From IMG/VR virus record IMGVR_UViG_3300045120_000256, positions 1 to 20,817 of that record: a stretch of 20,817 nucleotides of DNA. One strand, given 5' to 3'. Shown here one piece after another: positions 8,267 through 13,857 of the stretch (positions are counted from its first letter, which is position 1; every line of letters starts with the position of its first letter). Under the pieces are notes generated by a model, which was not told the origin of the DNA, searched no databases, and worked only from the letters and a program-made list of their open reading frames with translations. The translations under genes and the position numbers were made by a program. Origin of the DNA: a virus.

Positions 8267-10235
8267 CGTTCACCACCTGGCCGTACGCGGGCGGGTTCAC
8301 CCCTGCCCCATTCGGCGCCGCCGCGAGAGCCGCCAGATCTGGCACTCCGCCCATGCCGGGACCGCCGCCCTCGAAGACACCGGGCTGTGGTTGCTGGCCC
8401 GCAGGTCCGCCACCAGGCGGCAGACCAGCCTGCGGTAGCTGGCCCTCAAGAGCGCGTTGCTCCATCTCCTGGGCTTTCTGAAGCAGGTCGCCCCGACCAG
8501 CCAGCATGAACACCTCTGCCTGAAGCATCTTCTTGTATGCAGGCGAAGCTCGGATTTCGTCACGCGCGATCGACCGCCGAATCTCGTCCGGGTTGTCGCC
8601 CAGGAACGTGATTGCCTCGTCCTTGCCGTACGTGCCAGCGGCAAGCCGCTCGTGCGCGTACCGCGCTTGAATCATTTCGTCCGTCGGCAATTGCGCCTGG
8701 ACTTCCCATTTCACGTGCATCGGGCGCTCCAGGTCCTTCGGCGCAAAGCCAATGAACTCGGTCGCGGCCTGCTCCGAGCCGACCTCCGTGCCGCCGTAGA
8801 ACACCCACACCTTCTCGGAGATCTTGGGGTGCTCGCGGACCATGCTCCACAGCTTGTCGGTCTGCCCTCTCAGCAGCGCCTCCAGGCCGTGACGGATGGG
8901 ACCGACGCGCGTCCTGGTGAAGCTCAGGATCTGGCTGATCGCGAAGCCGGCACCTTCCATGCCCGACAGGGTGGTCACCCTGGGTGACTCCAGATCGCGG
9001 ATGGCCTGGTCGATCAGGCCCATGTGCTTCTCCAACGTCGCGGCGTCGGCATACTCGATACGCTGGAGCTGGCGTCCGGGCGGCAGGTTGAGGATCTCGC
9101 CAGGGTGCAAGGCCAGGTCGGTCTGCTCCCTCGGTAATCCGTCCCCGGTCCCAACCGCCGCCGCAGGACTCTCGCCGTACGTCACCAGCGGACTCATCAG
9201 GTCGCGAGCCACATATTGAGCATGCATGGCGCGCAGGTACTGGCGGTACTTGACCAGCCACAGCTTGGTCCGACCGATGCCCCAACCCACCTTCCGATCG
9301 CGCATCCAGGACATCGTCAGACCCGGCGCGTAGTCGTACGGCACGCCGCACGGATACTGGTGCCTGAACTGCTTCACGATCTGGCCGGTGGGCTGGTTGC
9401 GGAAGTTGCGGCCCGAAACCATGTACGTGACCCACGTCTTGTCCCAATGCTCGATGAACTGCACGGTCGTGAGCGGGCTGCGCTCACCTCCTGACGTGGA
9501 GTCGCTCCCTACCGTCGCCACGCCGAGCTCCGCGGGGACAATCTCGCCGTCACGGTCTCTGCCCAGGCGCCACTTCCTGAAGGCGGACCGCAGCGTCATG
9601 TCGGTCACCTCCAGGACTTCCTCCAGCTTGCCGCCCGACCGCTGCGGGTAGATCGTCCTGGGGTCCACGTAACTCCAGACGAAGGGTGGACCGAGCCGCT
9701 TCTTGGCCTCTTCGGTCAGACGGTCGTACTGCGACCACGCCTCTTTACCCTCGCCGCTCCGCGGCGATGGGATGGCATCCCGCTCAGACCACAGGTCCGC
9801 GGCCCACAGCAGTTTCGCCCACCCGCCGCCGTCATTCAGGCACGAGTCGGTGACCTGCACCATCGTGTCAGCCCCGGGTTCGCGCGTGCCGCACTGCCAC
9901 AGTACTTCCTCGGTCCAGTGCTCCAGCTTCGACGCGATGGTCTGCGCCGTGTCGCCCTCACCGCCGACGATGGAAAGCTTCGGTCTCTCCAGCGTGAGGA
10001 TGGCAGTCTGCTGGAACGCCTCTTCGGTGATGTCCGGGTCGCGCGGATCGACGTGCACCATGATGTAGCGGCTATCCGCTTCCTGCATGGCCGGCACCTT
10101 CATCTCGCGCACGGACCGCATCTCATCGATGTCCAGGTCCTGTTGCTTGAACTGGTCGCCTAGCTCGACCTGCAGATCGAGCACGTACCGGCTATCAGGC
10201 GCGCCTAGCTCACCCTGGCTACGGTCAATCGCCAT
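8247..10235 (-). CDS. Phage portal protein (probable)
   Basis: The protein has 662 residues, a size usual for podovirus-type portals. It lies directly downstream of the large terminase block, the classic place for a portal. Through it the genome is packaged and later ejected, as a dodecamer at one capsid vertex. The amino part is acidic and helical. The middle has many Trp and Arg residues, with a segment from about residue 300 (YDYAPGLTMSW, RDRKVGWGIGRTK) followed by a helical stretch (LWLVKYRQYLRAMHAQYVARD) of the kind seen in portal stems. The carboxyl tail is Gly/Pro-rich. The ATG at 10235 has no good ribosome site. Translation may be coupled to the small frame ending 24 nt upstream, which is in the same frame. 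The call rests on size and context more than on a single diagnostic motif. Confidence 0.75.
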   Translation of the reverse strand: MAIDRSQGELGAPDSRYVLDLQVELGDQFKQQDLDIDEMRSVREMKVPAMQEADSRYIMVHVDPRDPDITEEAFQQTAILTLERPKLSIVGGEGDTAQTIASKLEHWTEEVLWQCGTREPGADTMVQVTDSCLNDGGGWAKLLWAADLWSERDAIPSPRSGEGKEAWSQYDRLTEEAKKRLGPPFVWSYVDPRTIYPQRSGGKLEEVLEVTDMTLRSAFRKWRLGRDRDGEIVPAELGVATVGSDSTSGGERSPLTTVQFIEHWDKTWVTYMVSGRNFRNQPTGQIVKQFRHQYPCGVPYDYAPGLTMSWMRDRKVGWGIGRTKLWLVKYRQYLRAMHAQYVARDLMSPLVTYGESPAAAVGTGDGLPREQTDLALHPGEILNLPPGRQLQRIEYADAATLEKHMGLIDQAIRDLESPRVTTLSGMEGAGFAISQILSFTRTRVGPIRHGLEALLRGQTDKLWSMVREHPKISEKVWVFYGGTEVGSEQAATEFIGFAPKDLERPMHVKWEVQAQLPTDEMIQARYAHERLAAGTYGKDEAITFLGDNPDEIRRSIARDEIRASPAYKKMLQAEVFMLAGRGDLLQKAQEMEQRALEGQLPQAGLPPGGGPAGQQPQPGVFEGGGPGMGGVPDLAALAAAPNGAGVNPPAYGQVVNGAAPPA

Positions 10236-10259
10236 CGTGACGCGAGTGTAGCGCGCCCT

Positions 10260-10379
10260 TTACTGAAGATCGTCCTGGTCGTGCTGGTACTTGAACCAGC
10301 GACTGATCAGCCAGCCCACGGCGAAGCTAATCAGGACCCAGGACAGCAGCAGTTTCAGGATCGTCGGCAGGTCCAGCAA
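10260..10379 (-). CDS. One-helix membrane peptide (39 residues), possibly the second half of a frameshifted gene
   Basis: This short frame can start at TTG 10379. It has a hydrophobic segment of about 20 residues (LLLSWVLISFAVGWLI) followed by a basic then acidic tail (SRWFKYQHDQDDLQ), so a single membrane helix is likely. It has no good ribosome site. It overlaps the end of the zinc-finger frame at 10327-10557, and its first codon falls two codons after that protein's last zinc ligand, C59. It may be its own gene, a leader for portal translation, or the membrane tail of the zinc-finger protein reached by a +1 frameshift. Confidence 0.45.
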   Translation of the reverse strand: MLDLPTILKLLLSWVLISFAVGWLISRWFKYQHDQDDLQ

Positions 10380-10557
10380 GGCAGTCGTGCATCCGATTGG
10401 GGGTCAACTCGTCGTGCCGCAAGCACAGCACCTTCTGACACAGCGGACACCAGGTCACGCCGTCGTCATCGCAGCCCTCGCGCTCGCAGGTCATCGACTG
10501 GAAAGAACGACCGTCGCGAACAGGATGAGCAAAGCGAACATCAAAATCAGTAGCCAC
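10327..10557 (-). CDS. Small AN1/B-box-like zinc-finger protein
   Basis: This 76-residue protein starts at GTG 10557. Its Cys/His pattern is C24-x4-C29-x7-C37-x2-C40-x4-C45-x2-H48-x8-H57-x-C59. That is close to AN1-type and B-box fingers, which bind two zinc ions. The function is unknown; such fingers usually mediate protein contacts. The tail after C59 is short and bland, and it overlaps a hydrophobic frame (10260-10379). A perfect AGGAGG overlaps the terminase stop codon but is 14 nt from the GTG, which is longer than usual. Its place between large terminase and portal suggests late expression with the packaging genes. Confidence 0.65.
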   Translation of the reverse strand: MATDFDVRFAHPVRDGRSFQSMTCEREGCDDDGVTWCPLCQKVLCLRHDELTPNRMHDCLAGPADDPETAAVLGPD

Positions 10558-10575
10558 TCGTCTACTCGCGGCCTC

Positions 10576-11865
10576 CTAATGGCGCAGAGAATAGCTGCTC
10601 GTGCGCTGTACGCGGTCGTTGAAGCCGTAGCGCGTCACGCCCGCGGGGGTCTGCTCACGCTGTGCGCCGAGCCACGCCAACCCCAGGCTAATTACGGTGT
10701 CGTCATGCTGTCCGCTCGGCGCGCCATAGCGCAGCATGCCGGATGGCAAGACCTTTGCTTCGTAGGCCAGTAGCTCAGCCTGCTGGACAGCGTCGTCCAG
10801 CAGGGTGACATCTCCCCGCTCGATAGCGATGCCCAGGCTCTGCACCAGCGCCGCCTTGGAGGCGTTCGTTGCCTCCCAGGCCCATATAGGTAGCGCCCTG
10901 CGGGGCGCTTCCAGGAGCCTGGCGTAGCCGGTCTGGAGCTTCTCGACCAGCGGACCGCCAATCGAGTTGCGTTCCGCCACGACCAGCACCGGCTTGTAGG
11001 CTTCGCACCAGCGATGGAGCCGCTCGGTCTGCAACTCGTAGTCGATCTCGTTGAAGCGATCAAGCGCGACCTGCTGCTGCGTCGATACGTCCATGACGCT
11101 TATTGCCGTGAAGTCGTTCGTCCTGCCCCAATCAACCCCGATCACGTATTGATGGCTCGCTACGGGCTTCGCTGGCCTCAGTCTGCTGACCGCGCCAACG
11201 CCGCGGAACACGCCGGCACCTTCAACCTGTAGGAAGCGCGCCTCGAACTCTTGCGCGTAGTCCCGCTCCGGCATCTCCCGCTTCGCGGCCTGGAGCTCGG
11301 CCAGGTTGATGTGCGGGTTGACGTTGGTCGGCATCTGCCACGATGCCCAATCACGCTCAAGCGGGTCCTGGCCGCGCTGGTACAGCGTATAGAAGTCGTT
11401 CAGACCGCGCGGGGTGGACAGCCACCACGACTCGCCCTCCAGGTCAGCCAGCGTCGGACGGAGGGCCTGGTTCCAGATGTCCAACAGGTTGGGCACCATC
11501 GCGGCCTCATCGATGACGATGCGACGGTACTTCCGACCGCGGGCTGGATCGCCCGTATCCATCGACCAGCATTCGATCGTGCCCCCGCCGTAGATCTCGG
11601 CGCGGTGCTCTTGCTCGCTCTTCATGATGATCACCGGCCCGAGCAGGCGCTTCAACTCGCGCCAGGACTCTTCGAGCAGCTTGTAGGTCGGACCAAACCA
11701 GCCCGCGGGCTGATGCTCTAAGGCGGTCCTGACCACTATCTCGTGCCCCATCGTTGACTTCCCCGACCGTCGGCCCAGGGCTACGACGTTGTGTCGCTTC
11801 GCTTCGGCTCTGATCTGAGCCTGCGCGGCGTGCGGTCTCGGCAGTGTTACGGTCAGGTTCGGCAT
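10576..11865 (-). CDS. Terminase large subunit
   Basis: This is the 429-residue packaging motor and headful or site-specific nuclease. The amino ATPase has Walker A GRRSGKST (31-38), Walker B IVIDE (116-120) and the coupling motif STPRG (150-154). The carboxyl RNase H-like nuclease has D245 in GVDWG, E298 in VVAERN and D388/D389 in QHDDT, so all expected metal ligands are present. It works with the small subunit (12192-12608) and docks on the portal. ATG 11865 has no clear Shine-Dalgarno sequence and lies inside the 3' arm of a strong RNA hairpin, which may limit initiation. The gene is split from the small terminase by a plus-strand cassette. Confidence 0.97.
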   Translation of the reverse strand: MPNLTVTLPRPHAAQAQIRAEAKRHNVVALGRRSGKSTMGHEIVVRTALEHQPAGWFGPTYKLLEESWRELKRLLGPVIIMKSEQEHRAEIYGGGTIECWSMDTGDPARGRKYRRIVIDEAAMVPNLLDIWNQALRPTLADLEGESWWLSTPRGLNDFYTLYQRGQDPLERDWASWQMPTNVNPHINLAELQAAKREMPERDYAQEFEARFLQVEGAGVFRGVGAVSRLRPAKPVASHQYVIGVDWGRTNDFTAISVMDVSTQQQVALDRFNEIDYELQTERLHRWCEAYKPVLVVAERNSIGGPLVEKLQTGYARLLEAPRRALPIWAWEATNASKAALVQSLGIAIERGDVTLLDDAVQQAELLAYEAKVLPSGMLRYGAPSGQHDDTVISLGLAWLGAQREQTPAGVTRYGFNDRVQRTSSYSLRH

Positions 11866-11914
11866 CGGGCTGGCCGTGTGAGATCCAATCCGAGATCGCT
11901 AGCCGGCCCGATGC
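11862..11914 (-). promoter_or_regulatory. Hairpin that buries the large terminase start codon
   Basis: GCATCGGGCTGGC (11862-11874) and GCCGGCCCGATGC (11902-11914) are inverted repeats matching at 12 of 13 positions, with a 27-nt loop. In the minus-strand RNA the ATG of the large terminase lies in the 3' arm. A structure of this kind can hold back initiation until it is melted or bound. Confidence 0.55.
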
Positions 11915-11951
11915 TTGACGCCATCACAGTAGGTGCCCTACAGTAGGGGAC
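11915..11951 (+). promoter_or_regulatory. Sigma70-like promoter for the plus-strand cassette, with apparently leaderless start
   Basis: A TTGACG box (11915-11920) and TACAGT (11939-11944) are separated by 18 nt. The expected transcription start falls at 11951-11952, on or next to the A of the ATG at 11952. The transcript would therefore be leaderless, as is common in actinobacteria. A GGGG just before the ATG is too close to serve as a normal ribosome site. Confidence 0.55.
11926..11947 (+). repeat. Direct repeat ACAGTAGG x2 and small palindrome in the promoter, candidate operator
   Basis: ACAGTAGG occurs at 11926-11933 and 11940-11947, 14 nt apart. The second copy covers most of the -10 box. 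Between and across them runs GTAGGTGCCCTAC (11929-11941), with 5-nt arms. A regulator bound here would block the promoter. This is a pattern only; no regulator is identified. Confidence 0.4.
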
Positions 11952-12176
11952 ATGACTACCGCTACCACCGCTCGCTGCTTGTGCGGTCACGGACCGAGCC
12001 GTCACTACCACCTCGACGGCGCCGACTCGTGCCGTATCTGTACGACCTGCCAATCGTTCCGCCCCCGCTGCGAGTCCATCGCCTACTCGAAGGGTCGTGG
12101 CGGAACGATGTGGCCCGGTGACTGCTCCAGGCGAGCGGTCGAAGGCTCGCGCTTCTGCAAACAGCACGGCAAGTAG
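11952..12176 (+). CDS. Small zinc-binding protein of an autonomous 'moron' cassette
   Basis: This 74-residue protein is the only convincing plus-strand gene. The first half has C9-x-C11-G-H13, further His at 18 and 20, then C27-x2-C30-x2-C33 and C40. This resembles small CxCGH zinc ribbons frequent in actinobacteria and their phages. The second half ends with C58 and C69-x2-H72-G, the same style of knuckle as the amino end of the small terminase. The gene has its own promoter and terminator and lies between two genes that are normally adjacent, so it was probably inserted. Its function is unknown. A host-interaction, regulatory or lysogenic-conversion role is possible. Base composition is similar to its neighbours. 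Confidence 0.75.
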   Translation: MTTATTARCLCGHGPSRHYHLDGADSCRICTTCQSFRPRCESIAYSKGRGGTMWPGDCSRRAVEGSRFCKQHGK

Positions 12177-12191
12177 CGCGCTCCGCGCGAG

Positions 12192-12608
12192 TCAGGCCCC
12201 CTCTTCGGAGGGGGCTTTTTGATGTCCGTTCTGACCATTCACCAGGCCCGGTACGGGTGTCACGTCGATGATCGAGTGCGCCAGCGCCACGTCTTCGTAG
12301 CTGACCGTCACCGTCACCTGGTTATCGACCTCGACCTTTTGCTCCGCCACGATGCCGGCTCGATCGAGAATCTCGGTCGCCGCCTTGAGCCTGACCGTGT
12401 GCGTCTCACCCCTCAGCATCATCTCGCGGACCGTGCCGATCGCCGGCTCAACGAGCTTCTCCAATCTCAGCCGAGCGGCTTCCCGAACGTGACCAGCCAT
12501 GCCACCGTGAACGCGACACACTCTCGCTCCACGAATAACCGAAGCTCCACACGGTTGTCCGTCCTGGCGCTTCGCCGTGCACAGTAGCCAACCCTTCGTA
12601 CCCGGCAT
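12192..12608 (-). CDS. Terminase small subunit (HGG zinc-motif type)
   Basis: This 138-residue protein should recognise phage DNA at the start of packaging and regulate the large subunit. The amino end has C10, C20, C31 and H34 followed by GG, a zinc-knuckle type seen in many actinophage and plasmid proteins. A helical part (VREAARLRLEKL) follows, then VRLKAATEILDRAG near residues 72-85, typical of small terminases. The tail (from about 115) is Pro/Gly/Gln-rich. It lies 21 nt after the nuclease gene and upstream of the large terminase, apart from the inserted plus-strand cassette. Its last codons also encode the terminator of that cassette on the other strand. Confidence 0.8.
   Translation of the reverse strand: MPGTKGWLLCTAKRQDGQPCGASVIRGARVCRVHGGMAGHVREAARLRLEKLVEPAIGTVREMMLRGETHTVRLKAATEILDRAGIVAEQKVEVDNQVTVTVSYEDVALAHSIIDVTPVPGLVNGQNGHQKAPSEEGA
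12194..12220 (+). terminator. Rho-independent terminator with UUCG loop
   Basis: GCCCCCTC (12196-12203), loop TTCG (12204-12207), GAGGGGGC (12208-12215), then TTTTT (12216-12220). The 8-bp stem closed by a UUCG loop is very stable. The T-run is only on the plus side, so it serves the cassette gene ending at 12176. It overlaps the 3' end of the small terminase gene. Confidence 0.9.
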
Positions 12609-12629
12609 TGTTTCTCAGGTGACCGAAGC

Positions 12630-13658
12630 TTACGCCAGGTTCAAGGCAGGTTGAACCCAGGTTGGCGCCGTAGGCGCTTCGCGCCCTCTCTGGAGCTTGA
12701 TCTTGTTGGGACGGGCGCCGTCCTGGCAGACATGGTGGTGACCGTACGACCTGCCGCATTCCAGGCAACTGCCGTGCGCTTTGGTGCAGGCAAAGTTGCC
12801 GTTCTGGACCGCCTCCGCTATGGCGTCTGCGCGAAACAACAGCCCTGCCAGGTCGTCGTTCCACGCCCGTTGATTGGCCCACGTCCGATCGAAGACCTGC
12901 ACGGTCCCGTTCGACCTGCTCAAGACCACATACCGAAACGTGGGAATGACATCGTAGGCACGGCGGTACGCCCAGGTATACAGCATGGGCTGCCACATTT
13001 CTTTCTCGGCTCGCGCTTGCGACCAGCTACCGAGCGTGGTCTTGAAGTCAAAGATGACCGCCCCATGCTGCGACCAGGGAGGAGACCACAGATCGACCGC
13101 TCCGATCGTCGGCATGCCCCAATCGTAGGCGCTCGAAGAGCGCACGCTCGGCGTTGCCGTAGGCAAAGTAAACCAGCGTTCCGGCTCGGACTGCGCGTCA
13201 GCGTTGAGCTTCATGTTCGAGACCAGGTCCAGCATCCGCAGCCCCTCGTTGTACAGACTGGCCGTCGCCATCACCGGCTGCGGCAGTTCTGCCAGGCGTG
13301 CCGCCATCAGGTCGAACTGCTCCGTATAGACCGCTCTCCCGATCTTGTACGAGTCCGCAGACTCGTCAACGTAGCCGCTCGCTCCGCTCGCGAAGTGGTC
13401 TTCGCCCCCGTCGGGGGTAAGACACACTCCCCGGTGCCCCTGGTGCATGGCCTCCAGAGCAATGTGCACGGCACTGCCAAAAAGCATCGGCAGGCTTGGG
13501 TCTGTCGCTATGCCATCAACATACCGGTCCTTGTAAAGCTGCGGACACTGCTCGAACAGCATGAACCTGCTCGCAGACCAGTGCTCTTCTCCCCGACCGG
13601 GACGGGTGCTAATTCTTGGCACCGTACCAGGCCAGTAGCTGCCGAGCTTGTTCGTCAT
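12630..13658 (-). CDS. Cas4/RecB-type PD-(D/E)XK exonuclease with possible Fe-S cluster
   Basis: This 342-residue protein has the ordered motifs of the family. WSASRFMLFEQCPQLY opens the fold (residues 27-42), then FGSAVHIALE with H65, GAVD with D189, DFKTT with D204 and K206, and Q223-x3-Y227. One Cys (C38) near the amino end plus C291, C298, C301 and C311 near the carboxyl end resemble the split four-Cys Fe-S site of Cas4 and AddB. It probably processes DNA ends in replication or recombination beside the polymerase. The annotated ATG overlaps the upstream gene by 50 nt. A GTG at 13622 would cut this to 14 nt and still keep all motifs, so the start is open. Confidence 0.88.
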   Translation of the reverse strand: MTNKLGSYWPGTVPRISTRPGRGEEHWSASRFMLFEQCPQLYKDRYVDGIATDPSLPMLFGSAVHIALEAMHQGHRGVCLTPDGGEDHFASGASGYVDESADSYKIGRAVYTEQFDLMAARLAELPQPVMATASLYNEGLRMLDLVSNMKLNADAQSEPERWFTLPTATPSVRSSSAYDWGMPTIGAVDLWSPPWSQHGAVIFDFKTTLGSWSQARAEKEMWQPMLYTWAYRRAYDVIPTFRYVVLSRSNGTVQVFDRTWANQRAWNDDLAGLLFRADAIAEAVQNGNFACTKAHGSCLECGRSYGHHHVCQDGARPNKIKLQRGREAPTAPTWVQPALNLA

Positions 13659-13857
13659 TGGATGACCCGAACTCTTCGGTCAGCCAATGCTCCTGCCGGT
13701 ACGTGCTCGGCCAGTAGTCATGCACGACCAGGCTCAGCACCCGGTCAGATGGCGGCTCGACCTGCTTCGGCTCACGGTAATGATCCAGCTTCTCACTGCC
13801 GGACACCCACCCCCGCGGCGTGAGATGCCACGTCCACCACTCGTTACTGGCCGACAT
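13609..13857 (-). CDS. Trp-rich hypothetical protein coupled to the replicase
   Basis: This 82-residue protein has no recognised motif. Its ATG overlaps the stop of the replicase gene (TGATG), so translation is coupled. It is rich in aromatic residues (NEWWTWHLTPRGW near the start, later HDYWPSTYRQEHW) and acidic toward the end (TEEFGSSNDEQARQLL). It has no signal peptide or membrane segment. Its place between the replicase and the Cas4-like nuclease suggests a small replication accessory, but nothing in the sequence supports a specific role. Confidence 0.75.
   Translation of the reverse strand: MSASNEWWTWHLTPRGWVSGSEKLDHYREPKQVEPPSDRVLSLVVHDYWPSTYRQEHWLTEEFGSSNDEQARQLLAWYGAKN

Noticed and set aside
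11853-12167. Minus-strand 104-codon frame opposite the plus cassette gene
   Set aside because: It has no ribosome site and an Arg/Ala-rich product without motifs. The plus gene has zinc motifs, a promoter and a terminator.
13404-13420. CCCCCGTCGGGGG palindrome in the nuclease gene as a terminator
   Set aside because: It has no T-run on either strand and lies inside a well-supported coding region.
12651-13823. Plus-strand open frame of 390 codons opposite the Cas4-like nuclease
   Set aside because: The minus product has the full PD-(D/E)XK motif set. The plus product is Arg-rich, without motifs or start signals.
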